A stretch of DNA of 12,536 nucleotides from Pseudomonadota bacterium (GTDB lineage: Bacteria > Pseudomonadota > Alphaproteobacteria > Ferrovibrionales > Ferrovibrionaceae), in assembly GCA_021793055.1 (NCBI GenBank), contig JAJYTL010000063.1:294-12829 (forward strand), read 5' to 3'. Shown here piece after piece: positions 1-6,933 of the stretch (the stretch's first letter is position 1; each line of letters starts with the position of its first letter). Both the position numbers and the translations under genes were made by a program. Under the pieces are notes generated by a model. That model did no database searches. It was not told where the DNA came from and saw only the letters and a list, made by a program, of their open reading frames with translations.

Positions 1-559
1 CGCGGCCGGATTGCCGGAGCTTCCGGACGAGAAGAAGGCGCGGTTCGTCGCCGATTACGGGCTTTCGCCCTACGAGGCCGGCGTGCTAGTGGCCGAGCGC
101 GAGACCGCCGATTTCTACGAGCAGGTCGCGGTCGGCCGCGATGCCAAGCTCGCCGCCAATTGGGTCATGGGCGATTTCTTCGCCGCCTTCCGCCGCTCCG
201 GTCAGCCGCTCGGCGCCTTTTCGGTGACGGCGGCGAAGCTCGGCCAACTCCTCGACCTGATCCGCGACGGCACGCTGTCCGGCCGCCTCGCCAAGGACGT
301 GTTCGAACTCATGGTCGAGACTGCTAAGGACGCGGCGACGCTGGTCGATGAACGGGGCCTGCGCCAAGTCACCGATCTTGGCGCGATCGGGACGGCGATC
401 GATGAGGTTCTCGCCGCCAACGTCGACAAGGTCGCGGAATACCGCTCCGGTCGGGAGAAGCTGTTCGGCTTCTTCGTCGGCCAAGTGATGCGGGCGACCG
501 CCGGCAAGGCAAATCCGGCCGAGGTCAATCGCCTGCTCAAGGAAAAGCTCGCCCCTTAG
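1..559 (+). CDS. gatB: Aspartyl/glutamyl-tRNA(Asn/Gln) amidotransferase subunit B, C-terminal part (5' truncated by window)
   Basis: GatB is the tRNA-binding and kinase subunit of the cytoplasmic GatCAB complex, which amidates misacylated Glu-tRNA(Gln) and Asp-tRNA(Asn). Only the last 185 codons are visible; the reading frame enters at base 2 and is open from the edge. The segment begins AAGLPELPDEKKARF, a phrase typical of the hinge before the C-terminal half of GatB. It then runs through the helical GatB/YqeY tail domain, including NWVMGDFFAA, a stretch around GQLLDLIRDGTLSG, and KLFGFFVGQVMRATAGKANP close to the end. The TTG at base 11 is an internal leucine, not a start. A full-length GatB is near 480-490 residues, so roughly 60% lies upstream of the window. 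The next gene is on the same strand after a gap of 126 bases. I am confident of the family; the catalytic part cannot be judged from here. Confidence 0.93.
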   Translation, partial: AAGLPELPDEKKARFVADYGLSPYEAGVLVAERETADFYEQVAVGRDAKLAANWVMGDFFAAFRRSGQPLGAFSVTAAKLGQLLDLIRDGTLSGRLAKDVFELMVETAKDAATLVDERGLRQVTDLGAIGTAIDEVLAANVDKVAEYRSGREKLFGFFVGQVMRATAGKANPAEVNRLLKEKLAP

Positions 560-593
560 GCGTCTAGCCTCCGTTCTGCGTCCCGCGGGGCGG

Positions 594-614
594 GGCGCGC
601 CGGCCTGGCGCGCC
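594..614 (+). terminator. Candidate GC hairpin after gatB
   Basis: Two copies of the octamer GGCGCGCC (594-601 and 607-614) flank a five-base spacer and can form an 8-bp stem 35 bases after the gatB stop codon. Only two T residues follow, so this is at best a weak intrinsic terminator. It could also be an mRNA 3'-end stabilising structure, or chance in GC-rich DNA, because each octamer is self-complementary. Confidence 0.3.
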
Positions 615-670
615 TTGCGCTCGACTTCGCGGCCGGTTGCGGTCATGCTCGGATCGTCGGGCGAGCGCGG

Positions 671-675
671 GGAGG
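671..675 (+). promoter_or_regulatory. Shine-Dalgarno deciding the GTG start of the patatin gene
   Basis: GGAGG lies ten bases before the GTG at 686. No ATG in this frame precedes the conserved N-terminal motif, so this site supports the GTG start. Confidence 0.6.
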
Positions 676-685
676 CGCGGGGGCG

Positions 686-3079
686 GTGCGGAAGCAAAAA
701 GAGCTCCGGCTGGCGGTGGTCTGCTTCGGCGGCGTGTCGCTCGCCATCTATATGCACGGCGTCACCAAGGAGCTGGTGAAACTGGTGCGCGCCTCGCGCA
801 GCGTCCGCGACGGGAGCGACGACGTCGCGGTTCCCGAAGGTGACCTGGCCGATACCGAAAACATCTATGCTGAGCTTCTTCGGGCCATCGGCCTTCACCT
901 CGATCTCCGGGTTCTCGTCGACATCATCGCCGGTGCCTCCGCGGGGGGCATCAACGGCATCCTACTCGGCCGCGCCTTGGCGCATGACCTCGCGATCGAC
1001 CACCTGCGCGACTTGTGGCTTGACGGCGCCGATGTCGCTCGCCTGCTGGCGCCGAGGCAGCGCGCCAGGCCGTGGAGCAAATGGTTCCTCAAGCCCGGCA
1101 TTTCGCTCTTCGCGCAACGCTTTTCGAGCGAGCTCGGAGACGACCCTGAGGCGCGGCGCAACCTCTCGCTGTTCGTCCGCTCGCGCTGGTTTCAGGCGCC
1201 CTTCGACGGGCTCGGCTTTAGCAGGCTGCTCTACCGCGCGCTCGAATTGATGTCGGGGCCGGCGGGCGAGAGCGGATCGCTGCTGCCGCCCGGTCTCGGC
1301 CTCGATCTTTTCGTCACCGTGACGGATCTTTCCGGCTACCGCCGCCACGTGGCGATTCACGATCCGGCGACCATCGACGACACTGAGCATCGCCACGTGC
1401 TGCACTTCGGCTATCAGCGCTGGCGGAACGGCGACATGCGGAGCGATTTCGACCGCAAGCACCTCCTCGATCTGGTGTTCGCGGCGCGCGCCACCGGCTC
1501 CTTTCCCGGCGCCTTTCCGCCGCTCGACGTCGCCGAGATCGACCGCCTGGCGGAACAGGAGCACAAGCACTGGCTCGACCGCGACGCCTTTCTGGCCCAG
1601 GCCTTCGCGCCGCAGATCGCCGTCGGCGAGGACCCGCAATCCATCGCTTTGATCGACGGCAGCGTCGTCAACAACAAGCCCTTCGACGCCGCCATCTCGG
1701 CGCTGCAGGGGCGGCCCGCCTATCGCCAGATCGACCGCCGGCTGCTCTATCTCGAGCCCGACCCGAAACCGAACGGCATGAAGACGAAACGGTCCGCCGG
1801 CTTCTTTCCGGTGCTGAAGGGCGCCCTGTCCGACAGTGCCTGCAACGAACCGGTGCACCGGGAACTGGAGCGCATCGAGACCTTCAACCGCCGCGTCCGG
1901 CGCATCCGTCGCATCGTGCAGGCGACGCGGCCGCGGGTCGAGGAGCAGGTCTCCCATGTCATGGCGGCGACCGCGGTCGAGGTTGCGGGAGCCGCGGCCG
2001 TCGCCGCCTGGCGCGCGGCGGCCAACCGGGCGGCCGCGCGCGACGCCGGTTTCGCCTACGAGGCCTATCTTCGCCTCAAGCTGGTTAACGTCATCGACGA
2101 TCTCTGCGCCAAGTTCGGTGCGGCCGGCGGGATCAGCGACAACAGCGCGGCCGCGCAATGGGTGACCGCCGTTCTCTATCGCTGGGCGGCGCGGCGCGGT
2201 TTCAACCCGGCCAGGCTGGCGTTGGACGACCCCGATCTTGACGCATCGTTCCGCGAGCGGCGGCTGCGCTTCGCGCTGAGGGCCATGAACGATCTTTATG
2301 GCAAGGTTAGCGATCAGGCGGTGACCGCGCTCGATGCGGCGAAGGTCGAGGTCTATCAGCTTCGCGCCATGCTCCGCCAGGCCGATGCGTTGCCGCGGCA
2401 GGACGATCGTCTCCGGGGTCGGCTCGCCCGCGTGTTCGCCGGGGATCCGCCGCCCGCGGACCGGCATGCGATGGCGGCGGCGGCGGATCGCTTCGCCGCC
2501 GCAAAGGAGAGCGAGATTACCGCCGCGGTCGAGGCTCTGGCGGCGGCGCAGGGTTTCCTCGCCCTCGACCGCAAGGCCGACGCGCTGTTCGCGACCGGGA
2601 TTCCGGCGCTGTTGCCGGTTTCCTTTGCCCACGAGCTTCTTGTCGTTTATCTCGGATTTGCCTTCTGGGACGTGATGACCTTCTCGCTCACCAACTGGCG
2701 CGACCTCGAGGAGTTCGACGAAATCCGCATCGATCGCATCAGCCCGGAGGACAGTCGGTTGTTTCCGCCGGCACTGCACCAAACGCCCTTGCGGGGAACC
2801 GGGCTCAGCCACTTCAGCGCTTTTCTCAGCCGCGCCTACCGCGAGAACGACTATCTTTGGGGCCGGCTCAACGGCGCCGAGCGGCTGATCGACATCGTGC
2901 TCGACGCGGCCCGCATCGAAGGCGCCGATCAGGTCATCGACGGCCCGCTCCTGAAACGCCGGATCGTCGCGGCGATTCTCGACGTCGAGGCGGCGCACCT
3001 GCCGACCTGCCGCGATCTTATCGCGCGGCTTCGCGCTGACCTGGCGGCGGCCGCGACCGAGACGGAGACGCCGCCTTAG
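686..3079 (+). CDS. Large patatin-like phospholipase/acylhydrolase with DUF3376-type C-terminal region
   Basis: This is a 797-residue protein with a GTG start preceded by GGAGG. The N-terminus carries a glycine-rich turn (CFGGVSLAIYMHG, residues 13-25) in the place of the usual patatin oxyanion loop. The nucleophile elbow is GASAGG, with serine 85. The second catalytic residue is aspartate 324 in LIDGSVVNNKP. Together these give the Ser-Asp dyad of patatin-family lipid acylhydrolases. The remaining 450 residues are long and helix-rich, with conserved-looking blocks such as EEFDEIRIDRISP near residue 675. This resembles the large 'patatin-related' proteins that carry DUF3376. No signal peptide is seen, so the protein is probably cytoplasmic or membrane-peripheral. 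The substrate is unknown; ester hydrolysis of a glycerolipid is the family expectation. It stands alone downstream of gatB and converges with the amidase gene. Confidence 0.85.
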   Translation: MRKQKELRLAVVCFGGVSLAIYMHGVTKELVKLVRASRSVRDGSDDVAVPEGDLADTENIYAELLRAIGLHLDLRVLVDIIAGASAGGINGILLGRALAHDLAIDHLRDLWLDGADVARLLAPRQRARPWSKWFLKPGISLFAQRFSSELGDDPEARRNLSLFVRSRWFQAPFDGLGFSRLLYRALELMSGPAGESGSLLPPGLGLDLFVTVTDLSGYRRHVAIHDPATIDDTEHRHVLHFGYQRWRNGDMRSDFDRKHLLDLVFAARATGSFPGAFPPLDVAEIDRLAEQEHKHWLDRDAFLAQAFAPQIAVGEDPQSIALIDGSVVNNKPFDAAISALQGRPAYRQIDRRLLYLEPDPKPNGMKTKRSAGFFPVLKGALSDSACNEPVHRELERIETFNRRVRRIRRIVQATRPRVEEQVSHVMAATAVEVAGAAAVAAWRAAANRAAARDAGFAYEAYLRLKLVNVIDDLCAKFGAAGGISDNSAAAQWVTAVLYRWAARRGFNPARLALDDPDLDASFRERRLRFALRAMNDLYGKVSDQAVTALDAAKVEVYQLRAMLRQADALPRQDDRLRGRLARVFAGDPPPADRHAMAAAADRFAAAKESEITAAVEALAAAQGFLALDRKADALFATGIPALLPVSFAHELLVVYLGFAFWDVMTFSLTNWRDLEEFDEIRIDRISPEDSRLFPPALHQTPLRGTGLSHFSAFLSRAYRENDYLWGRLNGAERLIDIVLDAARIEGADQVIDGPLLKRRIVAAILDVEAAHLPTCRDLIARLRADLAAAATETETPP

Positions 3080-3092
3080 CGGACGATGATTT

Positions 3093-3123
3093 TGGGTCGA
3101 ACCGACCCAGACTCATCTCTGGG
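3093..3123. terminator. Overlapping hairpins between convergent genes
   Basis: The 81-base gap between the convergent patatin and amidase stops holds two inverted repeats. TGGGTCG (3093-3099) pairs with CGACCCA (3103-3109) around a three-base loop. CCCAGA (3106-3111) pairs with TCTGGG (3118-3123) around six bases. They share CCCA and so cannot form together. Neither strand shows a proper T-run after the stems. A bidirectional transcription end is the likely role, but the evidence is only the position and the perfect stems. Confidence 0.4.
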
Positions 3124-3160
3124 CGCTGTTTCCATGGCTGGGGGCATGCTCCCGGCGAAT

Positions 3161-4588
3161 TCAGAGCGCGGGCCGGCGGCCGGCCCAGGGTCGCGTCGCC
3201 TCGATCTGCGCGGCGAGCCGGAAGAGGGTCGCCTCGTCGCCGAAACGGCCGGCGAATTGCACGCCCACCGGCAAACCGTCGGCGCTCCAATGAAGCGGCA
3301 TCGACATGGCCGGATTTCCCGCCGCGTTGAACGGCGAGGTAAAGGCGATGGTGGCCAGGATCGCTTGGTTGAAGCGCGCGACGTCGTCGGTCATCATGTC
3401 GAGAACGCCGAGCGGGTAGGGCGGGTCGCACATGGTTGGCGTCAGCAGCACGTCGTAATCGCGGAAGAAGCTGCCGATGGCGCGGCCGGTGGCGTGCAGA
3501 ACATCGATCGCCGCGGCATAGTCGGCGGCGCTCGCCGCCTTGCCGAGGGTCGCCATGCGCCAGGTGATCTCCTCGACGTCGCCGGGCTGGGCCTGGCGCC
3601 CGAGGCTTTTGCCGCGGGCGTCAAGGGCGGCGCGAACCTGGCCGCTGATGATGACCTGGTTGGCGGCGATCAGCCGCGCGGCGTCGAAGGCCGGGCTGGC
3701 CTCCGCGATATGGTGGCCAAGGTCCTCGCAGAGTTTCGCCGCGGCCTCGACGGCGGCGCGGCATTCGGCGCCGACCGGCTGGCCGTTCCAGGCGGTGGTG
3801 GTAACGGCGATGCGGAGCCGCCCGGGATCGATGCCGACTTCCTCGAGATAGGGGCGGAGCGACGGCGGCGCGCAATAGGGGTCGCCGGTCTCGGGGCCGG
3901 CGGCGGCATCGAGAAGCGCGGCGCTATCGCGGACCGAGCGGGTGATGGCGTGATTGACGCCGGCGCCGTTCCAGCTTTCGCCCTTGTCGGGTCCGGCCGG
4001 GACGCGCGCCCGGGTCGGCTTCATGCCGAAAAGCCCGCAGGCCGAGGCCGGGATGCGGATCGAGCCGCCGCCGTCGCTCGCGTGCGCCGCCGGCACCATG
4101 CCGGCCGCGACTGCTACCGCGGCGCCGCCGGACGAGCCGCCAGCGCTGTGATCGGGTTTCCACGGATTGCGGGCCGGGCCGAAGAGTCGCGGCTCGGTCG
4201 AGGTGGCGAGGCCGAATTCCGGCGTGTTGGTCTTGCCGAAGATGACCAGGCCCGAGGCCTTGTAGCGGCGCACCACCTCGCTGTCGTGGTCGGCGCGGGC
4301 ATCGGCGAAAAAGCGCGAGCCGCCGGTCGTCACCGTGCCCTTGTAGCCGACCCCGAGATCCTTGAGCAGAAACGGCACTCCGGCAAAAGGCCCGTCCGGC
4401 AGGCCGTCCGCGATCGCGGCCCAGGCCTCGTCATAGAGCTTGGTGACGACGGCATTGCGACCGGGATTGTGTTCCTCGACCCGGGCGATCGCCACCTCGA
4501 GAAGCTCGCCGGCCGTGACCTGCTTTTCGCGCACCAGCGCGGCGAGGCCGAGCGCGTCGTGACGGTCGTATTCCGGCAGATCGTTCAC
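3161..4588 (-). CDS. Amidase-signature hydrolase, NylA (6-aminohexanoate cyclic-dimer hydrolase)-like
   Basis: This is a 475-residue amidase-signature enzyme that hydrolyses a C-N amide bond of an unknown substrate. The Ser-cisSer-Lys triad is visible: lysine 76 in PFLLKDLG, cis-serine 152 in HSAGGSSGGAA, and the nucleophile serine 176 in DGGGSIRIPAS. The 24-residue spacing between the two serines is the family norm. Overall length and motif positions resemble nylon-oligomer hydrolase NylA (K72, S150, S174), which supports a linear or cyclic amide rather than GatA; no gatC or gatB neighbour supports GatA either. I chose the GTG at 4588 because GGGGAG sits seven bases before it. The frame stays open up to another GTG at 4612, which has no such site. 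The start lies 30 bases after the gmk stop, so co-transcription with gmk is possible. No signal peptide is evident. The family is certain; the substrate is not. Confidence 0.88.
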   Translation of the reverse strand: MNDLPEYDRHDALGLAALVREKQVTAGELLEVAIARVEEHNPGRNAVVTKLYDEAWAAIADGLPDGPFAGVPFLLKDLGVGYKGTVTTGGSRFFADARADHDSEVVRRYKASGLVIFGKTNTPEFGLATSTEPRLFGPARNPWKPDHSAGGSSGGAAVAVAAGMVPAAHASDGGGSIRIPASACGLFGMKPTRARVPAGPDKGESWNGAGVNHAITRSVRDSAALLDAAAGPETGDPYCAPPSLRPYLEEVGIDPGRLRIAVTTTAWNGQPVGAECRAAVEAAAKLCEDLGHHIAEASPAFDAARLIAANQVIISGQVRAALDARGKSLGRQAQPGDVEEITWRMATLGKAASAADYAAAIDVLHATGRAIGSFFRDYDVLLTPTMCDPPYPLGVLDMMTDDVARFNQAILATIAFTSPFNAAGNPAMSMPLHWSADGLPVGVQFAGRFGDEATLFRLAAQIEATRPWAGRRPAL

Positions 4589-4618
4589 GTCAGTCTCCCC
4601 AACCAGCGCCACGCTTTT

Positions 4619-5290
4619 CTAGTCAAGCGTGGCGACGAATTCATCGAGCCCGCCTTTGATGCCGCTTCGCCGCTCGCGGCGGAGCCGTTCGGCTCGGACG
4701 ATGGTCTGCACCTCGGCAAGACATGCCTCGACCTCGGCATTCACCAGCACGTAATCGTAATCGCGCCAATGGGAAATTTCCTGGCGTGCGCCCTGCATGC
4801 GCTCCTCCACCACGTCGGCGCTGTCTTGATTGCGGCGCTCAAGGCGCCGGTGCAACTCGTCGAGCGAGGGCGGCAAGATGAAGATGCGCACGAGGTCGTT
4901 CTTGAACGGCCCGGCGGCGAGCGCTTGCGCGCCTTGCCAATCGATGTCGAGAAGCACATCGCGACCCTGCTCAAGCGCCGCCGCAATCGGCGCCGATGGC
5001 GTGCCGTAGGCATGGCCGAAGACCTCGGCGTGCTCGAGAAGCGCGCCCTCGTCCCTGAGGCGCTCGAAGGCCGCGCGGTCGATGAAGCGGTAGTCGGCGC
5101 CATCCACCTCGCCCGGCCGTTGCCGCCGGGTGGTGACGGAAACCGACATCTGCACCGTCGGGCTTTCGGCCTCCAGAAACTTCTTCGAGATCGTGGTCTT
5201 GCCGGCGCCGGACGGCGAGGAGAGCACGATCAGCAGCCCGCGGCGGCGGATCAAGGGAATGCGCGCGACAGGGGGGTCCGCTGTGGGCAT
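4619..5290 (-). CDS. gmk: Guanylate kinase
   Basis: This enzyme phosphorylates GMP (and dGMP) to GDP with ATP in the cytoplasm, an essential step of guanine nucleotide supply. The 223-residue protein has the P-loop SSPSGAGKTT at residues 24-33. The GMP-binding region follows: SVSVTTRRQRPGEVDGADYRF carries the arginine and tyrosine contacts. Then come EHAEVFGHAYGT, the Walker-B-like strand LLDIDWQGAQ, and the lid segment RRLERRNQDSADVVEERM. Length is slightly above the usual 205-215 because of a short N-terminal tail. I chose ATG 5290 because GAGG lies eight bases before it. An in-frame ATG at 5314 would add eight residues but has no ribosome site. It lies between a CoA-ester lyase gene (112 bases upstream) and an amidase gene, an unusual setting for this housekeeping enzyme. 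Confidence 0.95.
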   Translation of the reverse strand: MPTADPPVARIPLIRRRGLLIVLSSPSGAGKTTISKKFLEAESPTVQMSVSVTTRRQRPGEVDGADYRFIDRAAFERLRDEGALLEHAEVFGHAYGTPSAPIAAALEQGRDVLLDIDWQGAQALAAGPFKNDLVRIFILPPSLDELHRRLERRNQDSADVVEERMQGARQEISHWRDYDYVLVNAEVEACLAEVQTIVRAERLRRERRSGIKGGLDEFVATLD

Positions 5291-5300
5291 GGCGCCAGCC

Positions 5301-5390
5301 TCAGCCGTTTTCATGCACGGGCCGCGGGGACGGGCGCTTGCGCGAGATGCCGGGCCCGATGTTCCTTGTTGTGCGGTTTTGCCGCGTCAC
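5301..5390 (-). CDS. Possible 29-codon leader ORF before gmk
   Basis: Directly after the lyase stop codon the - strand carries GGAGG (5398-5402). A GTG (5388-5390) follows, opening a 29-codon frame that ends in TGA ten bases before the chosen gmk ATG. The predicted peptide is short, basic and polar (it begins MTRQNRTTRN) and matches nothing I recognise. The strong ribosome site is the main reason to list it. It could be a translationally coupled leader of gmk, or a chance site in an untranslated spacer. Codon choice gives no support. Confidence 0.2.
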   Translation of the reverse strand: MTRQNRTTRNIGPGISRKRPSPRPVHENG

Positions 5391-5402
5391 GCCGTTAACC
5401 TC

Positions 5403-6314
5403 CTAGAGGCCGATCAGATCCGCTTGGCGGATGGTGTTGTTCAGAATGCGGATCGAGGCCGCGTCCACCATGACGCCGTCGACGTTGACCGCGCCGAGCC
5501 CTTCCGCTTCGGCCTTGGCATAGGCGGCGGCGAGCTTGCGCGCCTGGGCCACGTCCTCCTGGCGCGGCGTGAAGACGTCGAGCGCGACATCGATCTGCGC
5601 CGGGTGGATCGCCCACTTGCCGGCGCAGCCGAGAACGTGCGCCCGCCGGCATTCCTCGCGGAAGCCCTCGGTGTCGCGGAAATCGGCGTAGGGACCGTCG
5701 ACGGGGTCGATGCCGGCGGCGCGGCAGGCAATCACCAGCTTGAAGCGCGCGTAATGCCAAACGTCGCCCGGATAACCGCCGGAGCCGCCGATCGATTTCA
5801 GGTTGAGGCGATGCGAGGCGGAATAGTCGCCCGCGCCGAAGATCAGACATTCGAGGCGCGGGCTCGCGCGCGCGATGTCGTCGATGTTCTGCACCGCCTC
5901 GACTTCCTCGATCAGCGCCTCGATGCCGATCTGGCGCTCGCGGCCGAGCTTCATCTCGATTTGGCTGAGAAGAGTCTCGACGAAATAGATGTCCGCCGGC
6001 GACTTCACCTTCGGCACCATGATGGTGTCGAGGTGTTCGCCGGCCCGCTCCACGACGTGGATGATGTCTTCGTAGCAGTAAGGCGTCCCGAGGTCGTTAA
6101 TGCGGACGCAACGGGTCTTGCCGCTCCAGTCCAGCGTGGTGAGGGCGCGCACGATCTGCGAACGCGCCTCGACCTTGGCCTTGGGCGCCACCGCATCCTC
6201 GAGGTCGAGGAAAACGTGGTCGGCCTTGCTCTCGGCCGCCTTGACCATCATTTTCTCGCTCGAACCCGGCACCGCGAGTTGAACCCGGCGCAATCGTTGC
6301 GGTCTCTCGTGCAT
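5403..6314 (-). CDS. CoA-ester lyase of the HpcH/HpaI (CitE / L-malyl-CoA lyase) family
   Basis: This 303-residue TIM-barrel enzyme is expected to cleave a beta-hydroxyacyl-CoA (malyl-, methylmalyl-, citramalyl- or HMG-CoA type) into two smaller products with Mg2+. The N-terminus shows LAVPGSSEKM and FLDLEDAVAPKAKVEAR, the CitE signature. Arginine 71 (CVRIND), glutamate 136 (EALIEEVEA) and aspartate 163 (FGAGDYSASH) have exactly the mutual spacing of the active-site residues of Rhodobacter malyl-CoA lyase (R76, E141, D168). KWAIHPAQI and an aspartate in GVMVDAAS (residue 284, probably the second-subunit catalytic acid) follow. I chose the ATG at 6314; GAGAG and GGA stretches precede it, and a GTG nine bases earlier is an alternative. 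It follows MaoC 2 after a 142-base structured spacer. The exact substrate cannot be read from sequence. Mycobacterial Rv2498c, with MaoC and acyl-CoA dehydrogenase neighbours, is a useful parallel. Confidence 0.85.
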   Translation of the reverse strand: MHERPQRLRRVQLAVPGSSEKMMVKAAESKADHVFLDLEDAVAPKAKVEARSQIVRALTTLDWSGKTRCVRINDLGTPYCYEDIIHVVERAGEHLDTIMVPKVKSPADIYFVETLLSQIEMKLGRERQIGIEALIEEVEAVQNIDDIARASPRLECLIFGAGDYSASHRLNLKSIGGSGGYPGDVWHYARFKLVIACRAAGIDPVDGPYADFRDTEGFREECRRAHVLGCAGKWAIHPAQIDVALDVFTPRQEDVAQARKLAAAYAKAEAEGLGAVNVDGVMVDAASIRILNNTIRQADLIGL

Positions 6315-6332
6315 CTCGTCCACTCTCAAGTT

Positions 6333-6346
6333 ATTGCGTTTGCAAT
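6333..6346. promoter_or_regulatory. Operator-like dyad before the lyase gene
   Basis: ATTGC (6333-6337) and GCAAT (6342-6346) form a perfect five-base dyad around GTTT, 18 bases upstream of the lyase ATG. It sits in a locally AT-richer stretch in otherwise GC-rich DNA. It could be a regulator-binding site or a small hairpin next to the ribosome site. No clear -10/-35 pair accompanies it. Confidence 0.3.
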
Positions 6347-6351
6347 TCCGT

Positions 6352-6441
6352 GCCGGCGCCGGCGCTTCGCCGGGCCCGCAGCATGCGGCAACGGCGCCCG
6401 GCCGGCAACCGCGCGATCGACGATCGCACGGCCGGCCGGCC
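6352..6441. repeat. Palindrome-rich intercistronic spacer between MaoC 2 and the lyase
   Basis: Several inverted repeats are packed into 90 bases. There is a 12-base palindrome GCCGGCGCCGGC (6352-6363). A stem GCCGGGC/GCCCGGC (6369-6375 with 6396-6402) encloses an inner stem CCGCA/TGCGG (6376-6380 with 6384-6388). GCGATCG/CGATCGC (6413-6419 with 6421-6427) sits around one base, and GGCCGGCCGGCC (6430-6441) follows. In the operon transcript this would fold strongly between two cistrons. It could protect or process the mRNA, or be a REP-like element. No second copy occurs in this window. Confidence 0.45.
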
Positions 6442-6456
6442 ACCATTCGCCATCGG

Positions 6457-6933
6457 CTATTTGCCCGCGCGCGGGCGGCGCTTCACCAGCACGCGGCGCT
6501 CGCCCTCGAACACCAGTTCATCCTTCTGGTTCACGCCCCAATGGCGGAAATGAACTTCGCCGGCGTCGGGCCGCTCGGCGTCTTTCACGCCGAGCACCTC
6601 GGTGAAGGCGTAAAGCGTGTCGCCATGGTGCACCGGCGTGCGAAAACGGATCTTGTCGACGCCAAGCTCGGCCAGCGCGTTCTCGCTGGTGTCCTCGCTG
6701 GCGAGGCCGATGATGAGCGACAGCGTGACGCCGCCGAAGGTGATACGCTCGCCGAAGCGGGTCTGCTCCATCAGTTGTTGGTTGAAATGCTGCTGCGCCG
6801 TGTTCAGCACCAGGTTGGTGATCAGCACGTTGTCGATTTCGCCCACCGTCTTGCCGCGGGCGTGCCGTATCACGGCGCCTGGCACGAAGTCCTCGAAGTA
6901 ATTGTCGTCGCCGGTGAATTCGGCCGGGTTCAT
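6457..6933 (-). CDS. MaoC-like enoyl-CoA hydratase/dehydratase 2 (histidine retained)
   Basis: This 158-residue single hot-dog protein is of the MaoC/(R)-specific hydratase type. It is expected to add water to an enoyl-CoA made by the upstream acyl-CoA dehydrogenase. The N-terminus has YFEDFVPGAVIRH and GKTVGEIDN. The active-site helix reads LVLNTAQQHFN, with asparagine 44 at the usual aspartate position and histidine 49 five residues later, as in MaoC proteins next to CitE-type lyases. FGGVTLSLIIGLASEDTSENA and PVHHGDTLYAFTEV are the second conserved block, and HFRHWGVNQKDELVFEGERRVLVKRR is the final strand pair. The ATG overlaps the stop of the dehydrogenase gene as ATGA (6930-6933), so translation is probably coupled. 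It probably works with MaoC 1; mesaconyl-CoA-type or methylglutaconyl-type hydration are candidates. Confidence 0.85.
   Translation of the reverse strand: MNPAEFTGDDNYFEDFVPGAVIRHARGKTVGEIDNVLITNLVLNTAQQHFNQQLMEQTRFGERITFGGVTLSLIIGLASEDTSENALAELGVDKIRFRTPVHHGDTLYAFTEVLGVKDAERPDAGEVHFRHWGVNQKDELVFEGERRVLVKRRPRAGK

Noticed and set aside
962..2998. A 678-codon open frame on the - strand opposite the patatin gene
   Set aside because: The + strand carries the catalytic motifs and a ribosome site; this frame shows neither.
686..3079. Patatin as a CBASS-type (CapV-like) anti-phage effector
   Set aside because: No cyclic-nucleotide synthase, ubiquitin-like or other defence genes are adjacent, and the protein is far larger than CapV with a DUF3376-type tail.
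3161..4588. Amidase as GatA, because gatB lies in the window
   Set aside because: It is on the opposite strand, distant from gatB, with no gatC, and its length and motif spacing fit NylA-type amidases better.
3086..5398. A 770-codon open frame on the + strand opposite the amidase and gmk genes
   Set aside because: It is antisense to two clearly recognised genes, its protein is low in family-like motifs, and such frames arise in GC-rich codon usage.
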